Numbered from the stretch's first letter, positions 43,363 to 53,178 are shown. The stretch is DNA of 64,000 bases from Alienimonas californiensis (GCF_007743815.1 NZ_CP036265.1:2622823-2686822); one strand, 5' to 3'. A program made the numbers and translations. The notes: generated by a model from the letters alone, not told the origin.

Positions 43363-44439
43363 TTACACCGCGGTCAGTTTGCCGCCGGCCTTCACGCTTT
43401 TGGTTTCGGCGGCGACGACTTTGAGGGCGTCGCGGGCCAGGGCGCCGGAGAGGCAGCGGGGGGCCTTGTGCTCCTTGACGCCCTTCACGGCGGCCTGCAA
43501 CTCCGCGGCGAAGGGGCTGAACCACTCCTCGCCGCCCTTCAGGCTGGGCTCGCGGACCTGACCGCCCTGCGAGATGACCGTCAGCGGGCGGTCCTCCTTG
43601 AACTCGCCGCCCATGTTGGCGGCGGAGAACAGGATCGTGGCCTTCTCGAAGTGGGCCTCGAAGCCGTGGCGGAAGTCGTGCCCCTTGGCGGCGATGCCCC
43701 CGGCCACGCAGCCGATCGGCGGGCCGCCGGGGGCGGCGCCGTTCGACGCGTGGGCGTCCTCCCAGACGTATTCGCTCTGGACATGTTCGATCAGCCCCTC
43801 ACGGAGCAGGCCGCGGCTGAACACCTTGGTCGGCACGCCGCACAACAGGCTGATGAAGTGGGTGTCGTGGATGTGAAGGTCGGCGCCCCAGCCGCCCAGC
43901 TCCACGAAGCCGTCCTCGCCCTCCCGCCAGGACGGCGGGCAGATGACCCGGGCGAAGTGGGCCGCCCGCAGCTTGCCGTACTTCTTCTTCTCCGTGGCCT
44001 CGCAGAGGTAGCGGAACTCCGGGAAGAAGGGCAGCACGTGGCCGACCATCAGCAGCACGCCGGCCTCCTCGCAGGCCTTCACCATGCGGTCGGCGGCGGC
44101 GAGGGTCGGGGCGATCGGCTTCTCGACGAAGACGTGCTTGCCGGCCGCGGCGGCCTTCAGCGCGACCTCCTCGTGCAGGCCGGTCGGCAGGCAGATGTCG
44201 ACCAGATCGACGTCCGGATCGGCGAGCAGTTCGTCGACCGTCTCGTGGGTCGTCACCTTGGAGAGGTCCACCTTGCCGGCGGGCGGGCCGAAGTTGCCCT
44301 TCAACCCGGTCCAGTCGCCGGCCCGCTTCTTGGGGTCTCGGCTGGCGATCGCGGTGATCTTCCCGCCGCGCAGCTTCGCGCTGGCGGTGAAGTGCGTGTA
44401 CCCCATGAAACCCAGGCCGACGATGCCGATACGGATCAT
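43363..44439 (-). CDS. Gfo/Idh/MocA-family oxidoreductase
   Basis: NAD(P)-dependent dehydrogenase of sugars or inositols. From ATG 44439 (AGGAG 5 bases upstream) it is 358 aa. Dinucleotide loop IRIGIVGLGFMGYTHF, the family's AAAAGKHVFVEKPIAPT with catalytic Lys about 104, and the C-terminal sheet domain with GGWGADLHIHDTHFISLL in place of the usual GGG---D-G-H motif. The substrate is unknown. The frame is open further upstream to 46257 but that is antisense to DUF1501 and not coding. Divergent from the DUF1501 gene, with a 378-bp gap that includes a small palindrome. Confidence 0.92.
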   Translation of the reverse strand: MIRIGIVGLGFMGYTHFTASAKLRGGKITAIASRDPKKRAGDWTGLKGNFGPPAGKVDLSKVTTHETVDELLADPDVDLVDICLPTGLHEEVALKAAAAGKHVFVEKPIAPTLAAADRMVKACEEAGVLLMVGHVLPFFPEFRYLCEATEKKKYGKLRAAHFARVICPPSWREGEDGFVELGGWGADLHIHDTHFISLLCGVPTKVFSRGLLREGLIEHVQSEYVWEDAHASNGAAPGGPPIGCVAGGIAAKGHDFRHGFEAHFEKATILFSAANMGGEFKEDRPLTVISQGGQVREPSLKGGEEWFSPFAAELQAAVKGVKEHKAPRCLSGALARDALKVVAAETKSVKAGGKLTAV

Positions 44440-44817
44440 GGAGACTCCTGAGGCGGAGGCGCGGGGCGAGAGGACAGAGAGAACCGAACGACCCGCAGCG
44501 TCCGCGGGATGCGTCGGGTTCGCAACCGCGGACGGAGGCCGCCCGCCGCCGACGCGTTGCCGGAGCCCGGCGGAGCACGTAAACTCCAGTCGCATCGGCA
44601 CGGGCTTGCGTATCACGCAACGGCCCGCCGCACGGTGCCGAGGCGGTGCGACCCCGCCGTCACCGTGATCCCGGTGCGGCCCCCCGACCCTGCGGGGACG
44701 GCGGTCGCCCGCGTCAACGCACGGCGGCTCCCGCTCGCGGGCGGCCCGGGGCGTGACGGGACGGGCTCGCGGGACAGCCCCGGCTCTCTCCCGACCTGCA
44801 ATCCCCGGCCCGCGGCC
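44440..44817. other. Divergent intergenic region, 378 bp, with possible operator
   Basis: Lies between the divergent oxidoreductase and DUF1501 starts. It holds a 15-bp dyad (see the next entry), an AT-richer patch near 44580-44620 that could contain a promoter, and otherwise GC-rich sequence with open but meaningless frames. I see no RNA gene or dispersed repeat here. Confidence 0.5.
44606..44620. promoter_or_regulatory. Dyad TTGCGT-N3-ACGCAA, possible operator
   Basis: Perfect 6-bp inverted repeat with a 3-base centre, in the least GC-rich part of the divergent gap, about 170 bases from the oxidoreductase start and 200 from the DUF1501 start. Consistent with a binding site for a dimeric regulator such as LacI or GntR type. 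Could be chance. Confidence 0.3.
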
Positions 44818-46194
44818 ATGTTGAATCTGCTCGGCGACGGCGCCGCCCACGACTGCGACGGGTCCACCCGCCGCGACTTCCTGACCGTCGGCGCCCTGTC
44901 CGCGTTGGGCCTGAGCCTCGCCGACATGGCCGCCGCCGCCGAGGCCGGCGCCGTCAAACCGGGGCACGAGGACAAGGCCTGCATCCTCATCTTCAACCTC
45001 GGCGCCCCCAGCGCCCAGGACTGCTTCGACCCCAAGCCGGACGCCCCCAAAGAGATCCGCGGTCCCTTCAAGGCGGTGTCCACAAAGGGCGACTTCCTGC
45101 TCTCGGAGATCCTGCCGGAGCACGCCAAGCTGGCGGACCGCTTCAGCATGGTGCGGAGCTGCCACCACACCGCACCGGCCGTCCACGACACCGGCCTGCA
45201 GATGATGCAGACCGGCCGCCTGTTCACCGGCGGGGTGAACAGCCCCCACGCCGGCAGCGTGCTGAGCTACCTCCGCGGCCGCAAAAGCGATCTGCCGGCC
45301 AGCGTGATTCTGCCGGAACGGATGGGGGCCGTCGGCGGGAACCTGCCGAACGGTCAGGACGCCGGCTTCCTCGGCCGCGGCCACGACCCGTTCATCCTCA
45401 ACGCCGACCCCTCCCAGCCGAACTTCAAGGTCCCTGACCTGCTTCCCCCGGCGAGCATCAGCGACGCCCGGCTGGAGCGCCGCCGCAAGCTGCGGAGCAT
45501 CGTCGAAGGCCACGCCGCCGCGTTCGAGAGCAGCGACCAGGCGCGGCTGATGGACTCGAACTTCGAGAGCGCCTACCGCCTCATCACCAGCCCGCAGGCG
45601 CGGGGGGCGTTCGATCTGAACCAGGAACCGGACTCCGTCCGCGACCGTTACGGCCGCAACCGCTTCGGGGCCAGCCTGCTGCTCGCCCGCCGGCTGATCG
45701 AGGCCGGGGTGCGGTTCGTCACGGTGAACACCTTCCTGACGGTGTTCAACGAGATCACCTGGGACATCCACGGCACCAACCCGTTCACGTCCATCGAAGG
45801 GATGCGCGACGTCGTCGCCCCGATGTACGACCAGGCGTATTCCGCCCTGATGACGGACCTGATCGACCGCGGGATGCTGGACGACACGCTGGTCTGCAAT
45901 CTGGCGGAGTTCGGCCGCACGCCGCGGGTGAACCCCGCCGGCGGCCGCGATCACTGGCCGCAGTGCTGGACGATGTATTTCGCCGGCGGCGGCGTGCAGG
46001 GCGGCCGGGCCGTCGGCGCCAGCGATGAGATCGGCGCCTACCCCGCCGAGCGGCCGACGACCCCCGCGGACGTCGTCGGCACGATCTTCCACAGCCTCGG
46101 GCTGGACCTGCACACGGAGCTGCCCGGCCCCGCCGGCCGGCCGTTCCCGCTGGTCGATTTCGGCACGAAACCGCTCTACGAGCTGTTCGCCTAA
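44818..46194 (+). CDS. DUF1501 protein with Tat-type signal
   Basis: 458 aa from ATG 44818. STRRDFLTVGALSALGLSLAD is a Tat-type signal. The rest is a sulfatase-fold-like domain of the DUF1501 family: ILIFNLGAPSAQDCFDPKPD, MVRSCHHTAPAVHDTGLQMM, and NLAEFGRTPRVNPAGGRDHW with HWPQCWTMYFAGGGVQGGR. Planctomycetes carry many copies, nearly always beside DUF1549/DUF1553 proteins, as here. Function unproven; often thought to act on sulfated or complex polysaccharides. The longer open frame upstream to 44509 is rejected. Confidence 0.92.
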   Translation: MLNLLGDGAAHDCDGSTRRDFLTVGALSALGLSLADMAAAAEAGAVKPGHEDKACILIFNLGAPSAQDCFDPKPDAPKEIRGPFKAVSTKGDFLLSEILPEHAKLADRFSMVRSCHHTAPAVHDTGLQMMQTGRLFTGGVNSPHAGSVLSYLRGRKSDLPASVILPERMGAVGGNLPNGQDAGFLGRGHDPFILNADPSQPNFKVPDLLPPASISDARLERRRKLRSIVEGHAAAFESSDQARLMDSNFESAYRLITSPQARGAFDLNQEPDSVRDRYGRNRFGASLLLARRLIEAGVRFVTVNTFLTVFNEITWDIHGTNPFTSIEGMRDVVAPMYDQAYSALMTDLIDRGMLDDTLVCNLAEFGRTPRVNPAGGRDHWPQCWTMYFAGGGVQGGRAVGASDEIGAYPAERPTTPADVVGTIFHSLGLDLHTELPGPAGRPFPLVDFGTKPLYELFA

Positions 46195-46199
46195 ATGCC

Positions 46200-46296
46200 C
46201 GTGAGCCCGGAGCGCACGCTCCGGCCGTCGGCCCGGCCGACGGAGGAACGACAACACCGAACGCCGCGCCGCCGGAGCTTGCGCTCCGGGCTCACG
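46200..46296. repeat. Dispersed inverted repeat R3 (copy b)
   Basis: Arms 46200-46223 and 46273-46296, 24 bases with one mismatch, same sequence as at 38242-38342. It lies between the DUF1501 and DUF1549 genes and begins 5 bases after the DUF1501 stop. The centre contains a further GC-rich dyad around GGCCGTCGGCCCGGCC. Confidence 0.88.
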
Positions 46297-46318
46297 ACCC
46301 CATCTTCACCCCCGCCGT

Positions 46319-48760
46319 ATGACGCCCCTGCTGCTCGCCGCCGTTCTGCTCGCCGCGCCCGCGGAGGCGACCGACGCCCCCGGCGCCGGCCTCGCCGCGC
46401 TGCCGGCGACCGTCTCCCTGACCGGCCCGGCGGACTTCCAAACGCTGCTCCTGCAGACCCGGCAGGCGGACGGCGCCCTCGGCGCCCCGGCGGCGGGCGC
46501 GGCGTGGACGAGTTCGGACGAGGCCGTCGTCGTGGTGCGGGACGGCCGGGCCGTGCCGACCGGCAACGGGCAGGCGACGCTCACTGCGACCGTCGGCGGT
46601 CAGCAGAAGGCCGTCGCCGTGACCGTGACGGAGTTCGATCAGCCGCACGCCTGGAGCTTCCGCAACCACGTCCAGAGCGTGCTGACGAAACGCGGCTGCA
46701 ACATGGGCGCCTGCCACGGGGCGGCGGCGGGCAAGGGCGGGTTCCTGTTGAGCCTGCGGGGCTACGACCCGGAGACGGACTTCTTCGCGATCACCCGCGG
46801 CACCCGCGGTCGGCGGATCGTGCCGAACGACCCGGCCCGCTCCCTGCTGCTCACCAAGCCGACCGCCGCGGTGCCGCACAAGGGCGGGCTGCGGTTCGAG
46901 GAGGGCAGCGACGACTACGCGGCGCTGAGCGAATGGATCGCCGCCGGCGCCCCGGCCCCCTCCCCGCACGACGCCCGGTTGGAGCGGCTCGAAATCCTGC
47001 CGGAGCGCGTCCGGCTGGGCGTCGGCGACTCTCAGCCGCTGGTCGTCGTCGCCCACTTCACCGACGGCCGCACCGAGGACGTCACCCGCTGGGCGAAGTT
47101 CAGCGCCGCCGACGCCACCGTCGCCACGGTCTCCGAGGAGGGCGTGATGACCGTGATCGGCCCCGGCGAGGGGCCGGTGGTGGCGTGGTATCTGGCTCGG
47201 AACGTCGTCAGCACCGCGGTCGTGCCCCGGGCGGAGTCGCCGGCGGAGGGCGTGTTCGCGGAGGCCCCGCAGGCGAACCTCATCGACAGCTTCGTGCTGG
47301 AAAAGCTGAGCGATCTGAACCTGCCGCCCTCCCCCCGCTGCGACGACGCGACCTACCTGCGTCGGGCCTGCCTGGACGTCGCCGGCCGGCTGCCCACGCC
47401 GGAGGAGGTGCGGGCGTTCCTCGCCGACGACGCCCCGGACAAGCGGGAACGGCTGGTCGACGAACTGCTCGCCTCGCCGGAGTACGTCGATTACTGGACG
47501 CACAAATGGAGCGACCTGCTGCTGGTCAGCGGCGACCGCCTGCGGCCGCAGGCGGTCGAAAGCTTCTACGGCTGGATCCGCGAGCGGGTCGAGGAGAACG
47601 CCGGCTGGGATGAGTTCGCCCGCGGCGTGGTCACGGCCCAGGGCAGCGCCTTCGACAACGGCGCCGCCAACTTCTTCGCCCTGCATCAGGACCCGGAGAT
47701 CATGGCGGAGACAACCTCCGCGGCGTTTCTGGGCATGTCGATCGCCTGCGCGAAGTGCCACGACCACCCGCTGGAGAAGTGGACCAACGACCAATATTAC
47801 GCCTTCGCCAACCTGTTCGGCCGGGTGCGGGGCAAGGGCTGGGGCGGCGATTACCGCAACGGCGACGGCGACCGCACGATCTTCGTCGCCGACGAGGGCG
47901 ACCTGATCCAGCCCCGCACCGGCGAACCGCAACCCCCCGCCCCGCTGGACGGCGAACCCCTGCCGCCGGATTACGCGGGCGACCGCCGCGAGGCCCTCGC
48001 CGACTGGCTGGTCGACCCGGCGAACCCGTACTTCAGCCGGGCGATCGTGAACCGCGTCTGGGAGAACTACATGGGCGTCGGTCTGGTCGACGCCGTGGAC
48101 GACCTGCGGCTGACCAACCCGCCCAGCAATCCGGCCCTGATGGACGCCCTCGCCGATTATCTCGTGGCGAACGACTACGACCTGAAACGCCTGATGCGGT
48201 TGATTCTCACCAGCGAGGCCTACCAGCGCAGCAGCGTGCCGGAGCCGGGGGCGGAGAGCGACGTGCGGTACTACTCGCACTTCCTGCCCCGCCGCTTGAA
48301 GGCCGAGGTGTTGCTGGACGCCTTCAGCTCCGCCAGCGGCGTGCCCACGACGTTCAAGGATCGGCCGGAGGGGACGAAGGCGATCCAGCTGAAGGACAGC
48401 GCCGTCGACAGCTACTTCCTCGACGCCTTCGGCCGGGCCGAGCGCCTGCAAACGTGCAGTTGCGAACGTACGGGGATGCCCAGCATGAAGCAGGTTTTGC
48501 ACGTCATGAACGGCGGCACCCTGAACGAAAAGCTCGCCGCCGCCGACGGACGGATCGCCGCCGGGTCGGCCTCCGGCCGCAGCGACGCGGAACTGATCGA
48601 GGAGGCCTACCTCGCCTCCGTGAACCGGCCACCCACCGAGGAGGAGGCCGCCGCCGTCGCCGCCGTGCTGGCCGACACCGAGGGCGACGACCGGCGGATC
48701 GCCCTGGAGGACCTGTATTGGGGGCTGCTCAGCAGTCGCGAGTTCCTGTTCCAGCACTGA
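46319..48760 (+). CDS. DUF1549/DUF1553 secreted protein with Ig-like domain
   Basis: 813 aa. After a signal peptide (PLLLAAVLLAAPAEA), a Big2-type Ig-like domain (about 30-105, TAWTSSDEAVVVVRDGRAVP-like), then a haem-type motif CNMGACHG (about 127-134). A second Ig-like segment (LEILPERVRLGVGDSQPLV) precedes DUF1549 (NLIDSFVLEKLSDLNLPPSP, and SIACAKCHDHPLEKWTNDQY, also with CxxCH). DUF1553 closes the protein (SRAIVNRVWENYMGVGLVDA). The family is a planctomycete hallmark, likely surface redox or polysaccharide-related; unproven. The ResB-CcsA system at 26941 would mature the haem sites. It is followed by a related cytochrome-WD40 gene. Confidence 0.92.
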   Translation: MTPLLLAAVLLAAPAEATDAPGAGLAALPATVSLTGPADFQTLLLQTRQADGALGAPAAGAAWTSSDEAVVVVRDGRAVPTGNGQATLTATVGGQQKAVAVTVTEFDQPHAWSFRNHVQSVLTKRGCNMGACHGAAAGKGGFLLSLRGYDPETDFFAITRGTRGRRIVPNDPARSLLLTKPTAAVPHKGGLRFEEGSDDYAALSEWIAAGAPAPSPHDARLERLEILPERVRLGVGDSQPLVVVAHFTDGRTEDVTRWAKFSAADATVATVSEEGVMTVIGPGEGPVVAWYLARNVVSTAVVPRAESPAEGVFAEAPQANLIDSFVLEKLSDLNLPPSPRCDDATYLRRACLDVAGRLPTPEEVRAFLADDAPDKRERLVDELLASPEYVDYWTHKWSDLLLVSGDRLRPQAVESFYGWIRERVEENAGWDEFARGVVTAQGSAFDNGAANFFALHQDPEIMAETTSAAFLGMSIACAKCHDHPLEKWTNDQYYAFANLFGRVRGKGWGGDYRNGDGDRTIFVADEGDLIQPRTGEPQPPAPLDGEPLPPDYAGDRREALADWLVDPANPYFSRAIVNRVWENYMGVGLVDAVDDLRLTNPPSNPALMDALADYLVANDYDLKRLMRLILTSEAYQRSSVPEPGAESDVRYYSHFLPRRLKAEVLLDAFSSASGVPTTFKDRPEGTKAIQLKDSAVDSYFLDAFGRAERLQTCSCERTGMPSMKQVLHVMNGGTLNEKLAAADGRIAAGSASGRSDAELIEEAYLASVNRPPTEEEAAAVAAVLADTEGDDRRIALEDLYWGLLSSREFLFQH

Positions 48761-48810
48761 CCGGCGCGTCGCTGCGTTCGCGTTTCCTCTCCGTCGTCCT
48801 GCCCGCCGCC

Positions 48811-51747
48811 ATGCCCGCCGCTCGTTTCGCCGCCGTCGCCCTGCTGGTTCTCGTCCCGGCCGCCTGGGCGCCGGTTGCCTGCGCTGCGGAAGGAGAGGCG
48901 CAGGGCCCGGACTTCGATCGGGAGATCCGCCCGCTGCTGACGAAGTATTGCGCGGGCTGTCACAACGCCGGGGAGAGCAGCGGCGAGTTCGCGGTGCACG
49001 ATCACTCCTCGCTGATGCGGGGCGGGTACGAGGGCGCCGTGATCGCGCCGGGCGACGCCGCGGAGAGTCGGTTGTTCGGCCTGCTGGATGGTTCGAAGGG
49101 CGAACTGATGCCGCCCGAGGACGAACCGCGGCCGACGGCGGAGGAGGTCGTGCTGCTGCGGGCCTGGATCAACGCCGGCGCCGTCGGGGGCGGCGACCTG
49201 CCGACGCTGGTCGTGCCGGAGGTGAAGGTCACCGCGGAGACGGTCCGCGAGCCGGTGCACGCCCTCGCCGTCAGTCCGGACGGGAAGACGGTCGCGGTGG
49301 GCCGCTACGGCCGGGTCGAACTGCGGGACGCCGGCGGGGAGAAGCCCGTGCGCACCCTGACCGGCGTGCCGGGGCACGTGCATTCGCTCCACTGGCTCGA
49401 GGACGAAAAGGTCCTCGCCGCGGCCGGGGAGCCGGGGTTGGGCGGGGCGGTGGTCGTCTGGGACACGAACGAATTCAGCGAGAGCGGCGACGCCCCGGCC
49501 TACGTGCTGCGGGGTCACGCCGACGCGATCCTCGCCGCGGCCCTCTCCCCGGACCGGTCCTCCCCCGAGGGCCGCACGCTCGCCACCGGCGGATACGACA
49601 AGGTCGTGCGGCTGTGGGACCCGGCGACGGGGTTGGAGAAGGCCGTCTTGGCGGGGCACAACGGCCCGGTCTTCGGCGTGGCCTTTCACCCGACCTTGCC
49701 GCTGCTGGCGACCGCCTCGGACGACCGCACGATCAAGCTGTGGGACGCCGGTTCGGGCGAACTGAAGGACACCCTCACGGAGCCGGCCGGGGCGCAGTTG
49801 TGCGTGGCCTTCACGCCGGATGGGGCGCACCTGCTCGCCGCCGGCGGCGACCGCACGCTGCGGGCGTGGGAGCTGACCGGCGAGGGCCGGCAGGGCACCA
49901 CCAAGGTTCGGCTGAGCCAGTTCGTGCACCGCGGGCCGGTGCTGTCGCTGAGCTTCACCCCAACGGGGCAGTTGGTGACGGCGGCCGAGGACGCGACCGT
50001 CAAACTGTGGGACCGCCCGGCGGACATGAAGGAGGGTTTTTCGCAGGTCGGCCCGGCGATCGAACTGCCGGACTGGCCGGCGGCGGTCGCGGTGCGGGCG
50101 GAGCGGGCCGAAGGGAACGCTGTGCGGGCCCTCGTCGGGTTGTTGGACGGAACGGTGCGACGGGTCTCCTTCGAGCCGCGCGAACCGGGGGACGCGCCGC
50201 CTGCCGGCGACGGCGAAGCGGGGGGGGCGGGTGAGCAAATCGCGGTGATGCAGGACGCTCCCGGGCGGGAGGCGGAGCCGAACGACGACCCGGCCGACGC
50301 CACGCCGATGGCGCCCGCGTCGGTGTTCGGGGTGATCGACGAACCGGGCGACGAAGACCTGTACCGCTTCGCCGCCGCCCCGGGTTCGGAGTGGGTATTG
50401 GAGTGCGTCGCCCAGACCGAGGGCGGCAAACCGGGCTCCGCCCCGACCGATCCGCTGCTGGAGATCCTGCGGCCGGACGGCGAGCCCGTGATGCGGGTCA
50501 AACTGCAGGCGACCCGGGCGAGCGTGATCAACTTCCGCCCGATCGACTCCAAGCGGTCCAACGACACCCGGCTGGACTTCTGGGAGGAGATGGAACTGAA
50601 CGAGTACCTCTACATGAACGGCGAGGTGGTGAAGTTCTTCCAGGCGCCCAAGGGCCCGGACAGCGGCTGGGTGTTCTACGAGCGCCCCGGCAACAGCCAC
50701 CGCTTGAACTACTTCGGCACCAGCGCCACGGCCCACGCGCTGTTCGAGCCGGTCTACACCGTCGCCCCGCATTCTCCGGACGCCGACCTGCCGGACAACG
50801 GGCTGCCGGTGTTCGAAATGAACTACGCCAACGACGACGACCCGCAGCGGGAACTGGGCGACGCCGCCCGCATCCACTTCACGGCCCCGGCGGTGGGATC
50901 GTCGCAGGCGTCGGCCCGCGGGGAGTACCTCGTGCGGGTGCGGGACGTCCGCGGCGAGGGCGGGCCGGACTACGCCTACAAGCTGACCCTGCGGGAGCCG
51001 GCGCCCGGCTTCACGGCGTCGGTCGAACCGCCGGCGAACAAGGGGCTGACGGTCCCCGCCGGCAGCGGGGTGAAGTTCGACGTGCGGCTCGACCGCCACG
51101 ACGGCTGGGACGGGCCAGTCAAAGTGACGATCGACGGTCTGCCGGACGGCTTCTCCACCGGCGGGCCGCTGGAGATTCAATCCGGGCACTACGAGGTCGC
51201 CGGCGCCCTGCGGGTCGCCGCCGACGCCGAAACGCCGACCGAGGAGCAGTGGAAGGCGGTCTCCGTGACCGCGACCGGCATCGTGGACGGGGCAGAACGC
51301 ACGCAGGAGCTTGGCCCCCTCGGCCCGCTGACGGTCGGCCCGCCGCCGAAGTTCACCATTCGCCTGGAACCCGATTCCGGTTCGCGCCTCGACGCCGCCG
51401 GGAATCTCGTGCTCCGCCCCGGCGAGACGATCACCGCCCAACTGGTGATGGACCGCCGGCCCGGCGGCTCCCCGAAAGAGGGCGAGGAGGCCGACGCCTT
51501 CGGGGGCGAGCAGAAGTTCGACCTGTTCGGGATGGCCCACGGCGTGATCGTGGACAACATCGGCCTGTCGGGCGTGCTGATCCGCAAGGGGGAAACCCAA
51601 CGGCAGATCTTCCTCACCGCCGCCGACTGGGACCCGCCGAGCGTGCGGCCGGTGTTCGCCCGCAGCACAGGGGAGGGCGGGCAGTGCAGCAACGTGGTTT
51701 GGGTGCGGGTGGCGAAACCGGGCGAAGCGGTCGCGCAGGCCCCGTGA
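48811..51747 (+). CDS. Secreted cytochrome c / WD40 repeat protein with C-terminal PPC-like domains
   Basis: 978 aa from ATG 48811. Signal peptide AVALLVLVPAAWAPVACA, then LLTKYCAGCHNAGESSGEFAV with CxxCH (about 47-51), the planctomycete cytochrome C domain. A WD40 propeller covers about 145-460 (LATGGYDKVVRLWDPATG, ATASDDRTIKLWDAGSG). EPNDDPADATPMAPASV-type sequence begins a PPC-like domain, and TVPAGSGVKFDVRLDRHDGW suggests further Ig-like modules. It probably binds partners on the cell surface. It follows the DUF1549 gene by 50 bp, so the three genes 44818-51747 form one cluster. Confidence 0.9.
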   Translation: MPAARFAAVALLVLVPAAWAPVACAAEGEAQGPDFDREIRPLLTKYCAGCHNAGESSGEFAVHDHSSLMRGGYEGAVIAPGDAAESRLFGLLDGSKGELMPPEDEPRPTAEEVVLLRAWINAGAVGGGDLPTLVVPEVKVTAETVREPVHALAVSPDGKTVAVGRYGRVELRDAGGEKPVRTLTGVPGHVHSLHWLEDEKVLAAAGEPGLGGAVVVWDTNEFSESGDAPAYVLRGHADAILAAALSPDRSSPEGRTLATGGYDKVVRLWDPATGLEKAVLAGHNGPVFGVAFHPTLPLLATASDDRTIKLWDAGSGELKDTLTEPAGAQLCVAFTPDGAHLLAAGGDRTLRAWELTGEGRQGTTKVRLSQFVHRGPVLSLSFTPTGQLVTAAEDATVKLWDRPADMKEGFSQVGPAIELPDWPAAVAVRAERAEGNAVRALVGLLDGTVRRVSFEPREPGDAPPAGDGEAGGAGEQIAVMQDAPGREAEPNDDPADATPMAPASVFGVIDEPGDEDLYRFAAAPGSEWVLECVAQTEGGKPGSAPTDPLLEILRPDGEPVMRVKLQATRASVINFRPIDSKRSNDTRLDFWEEMELNEYLYMNGEVVKFFQAPKGPDSGWVFYERPGNSHRLNYFGTSATAHALFEPVYTVAPHSPDADLPDNGLPVFEMNYANDDDPQRELGDAARIHFTAPAVGSSQASARGEYLVRVRDVRGEGGPDYAYKLTLREPAPGFTASVEPPANKGLTVPAGSGVKFDVRLDRHDGWDGPVKVTIDGLPDGFSTGGPLEIQSGHYEVAGALRVAADAETPTEEQWKAVSVTATGIVDGAERTQELGPLGPLTVGPPPKFTIRLEPDSGSRLDAAGNLVLRPGETITAQLVMDRRPGGSPKEGEEADAFGGEQKFDLFGMAHGVIVDNIGLSGVLIRKGETQRQIFLTAADWDPPSVRPVFARSTGEGGQCSNVVWVRVAKPGEAVAQAP

Positions 51748-51864
51748 CCCCCCCGCCGCGTCGAGTCCTCGATTGGCCGCGCCGCCGCCCAACGGTACGG
51801 TCCGCGGTCGCGTAGCAGCGTCGTCCCCCGCTCCCGTTCGTCCGTACTCACCGGTCTGCCGCCC

Positions 51865-52938
51865 GTGTTCCCAGCGTTCGCCCCTGGCTCCCGGTTCTTT
51901 GGTGACGTCCTGCCGACGCTGGCCCAGGCCGGCGTGGAGGCGTCCGATTGGGGCGTGGGGGGGAACTCGCCGAAGGGGTGGTGGACGGTCGCGGCGGTCT
52001 TCGCGGCGCTGCTGATCGGCGGGTTCGTCTTCCGCCGCACGACCCGGGCCGGGGTGTTAGCCGCGGCGACGGCCAAGGAAGCCGTCCGCCAGCCGGTGTT
52101 CCTGCTCAGCGCCGCGTTGGCCGTGGCGCTGCTGGTGGTCAACACCTTCCTGCCGTTCTTCAGCCTCGGCGAGGACGTGAAGATGCTGAAGGACACCGGC
52201 CTGGCCACGATGCTGATCGTCGGCCTGCTGGTGGCGGTCTGGACCGCGAGCACCACGATCCACGACGAGATCGAGGGCCGCACCGCAATGACGCTGCTCT
52301 CCAAGCCGATCAACCGGCGGCAGTTCGTGCTGGGCAAGTACCTCGGCATTTTGCAGGCGGTCGGCCTGCTGACGATCGTCGTCGGCGGGATCTTCCTGGG
52401 GCTGGTCTACTACAAGGTGATCTACGACTCGCGGGAGAGTCAGGAGAAGATGGACTACACGGAGTGGGTCCAGCCGGAGCAGATCGGCGTCGAGTGGGTT
52501 CCCGGGCTGACCGGCAAGGAACTGCGGATTCCGAACCGCGAGGCCGTGCTGTCCACCTTCGAGGTCGTCCCGGCGTTGATGTTGGTGTTCCTGGAGATCG
52601 CCGTGCTGACGGCGATCAGCGTGGCGATCAGTTGCCGGCTGCCGATGGTCGTGAACCTCAGCGTCTGTTTCACCGTGTTCATCATCGGGCACCTGACCGG
52701 GGTGCTGGTGCTCTGGAAGGGGGACGGCGGGACGCTGGTGGAGGGCGTGCGGTTCATCGCCGGCCTGATCGCCACCGTGCTGCCCGCCCTGCCGGCCTAC
52801 AGCAGCGAGGCGGCGATCGCCCGGGAGGCGCTGGTCCCGCCGGAGTACCTCGGTTGGGCGGCCCTGTACACGCTCTGCTACAGCACGGCGGCGATCCTCG
52901 TGGCGTTCCTGCTGTTCGAAGACCGCGACCTGGCGTGA
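51865..52938 (+). CDS. ABC-2-type transporter permease
   Basis: 357 aa with about seven TM helices: TVAAVFAALLIGGFVFRR, VFLLSAALAVALLVVNTFLP, MLIVGLLVAVWTASTTIHDE, and others to TLCYSTAAILVAFLLFED. The segment EIEGRTAMTLLSKPINRRQFVLG is the characteristic cytoplasmic coupling region of ABC-2 permeases such as the NosY/YhaP kind. A soluble loop (residues 175-220) is predicted outside. No ATPase partner adjoins it; the next gene has a degenerate ATPase domain, so pairing is doubtful. Substrate unknown. Confidence 0.82.
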   Translation: MFPAFAPGSRFFGDVLPTLAQAGVEASDWGVGGNSPKGWWTVAAVFAALLIGGFVFRRTTRAGVLAAATAKEAVRQPVFLLSAALAVALLVVNTFLPFFSLGEDVKMLKDTGLATMLIVGLLVAVWTASTTIHDEIEGRTAMTLLSKPINRRQFVLGKYLGILQAVGLLTIVVGGIFLGLVYYKVIYDSRESQEKMDYTEWVQPEQIGVEWVPGLTGKELRIPNREAVLSTFEVVPALMLVFLEIAVLTAISVAISCRLPMVVNLSVCFTVFIIGHLTGVLVLWKGDGGTLVEGVRFIAGLIATVLPALPAYSSEAAIAREALVPPEYLGWAALYTLCYSTAAILVAFLLFEDRDLA

Positions 52939-52943
52939 GCCTC

Positions 52944-52973
52944 GTGAGCTCGGAGCTTGCGTTCTGGGCTCAC
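52944..52973. repeat. Degenerate solo copy of repeat R3
   Basis: GTGAGCTCGGAGCTTGCG followed by TTCTGGGCTCAC forms an imperfect 30-base hairpin that matches the R3 arms with several changes. It lies 6 bases after the ABC-2 permease stop and may act as its terminator. Confidence 0.55.
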
Positions 52974-53178
52974 TGGGAGACCCGGTCCCCAGCACCCGGG
53001 GCGTTCCCGGGGATGAGGGGCGAACGCTTGCGGTTCTGAGGGTTGTGTCGTCCGCGGGGCCGGCGGAACCGGGCGGCGGGAGCTCAGACTGCCGATCCGC
53101 CCGTCCGTGCGGTTAGGATGGTGCGTCCGGCACGTCCGGGTACCGCTCACCGTCCTCGCAGCCAGGGAGCCGATCGTC

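Noticed and set aside
43363..46257. Minus-strand frame of 964 codons covering the oxidoreductase and the DUF1501 gene
   Set aside because: Only its first part (in strand terms its last part, 43363-44439) is the oxidoreductase. The remainder is antisense to the clearly homologous DUF1501 gene and is open because the GC-rich third positions rarely form stops.
48607..51792. Minus-strand frame of 1061 codons
   Set aside because: It is antisense to the cytochrome-WD40 gene, has no recognisable domain, and has the His/Arg/Pro-rich composition of GC-rich shadow frames.
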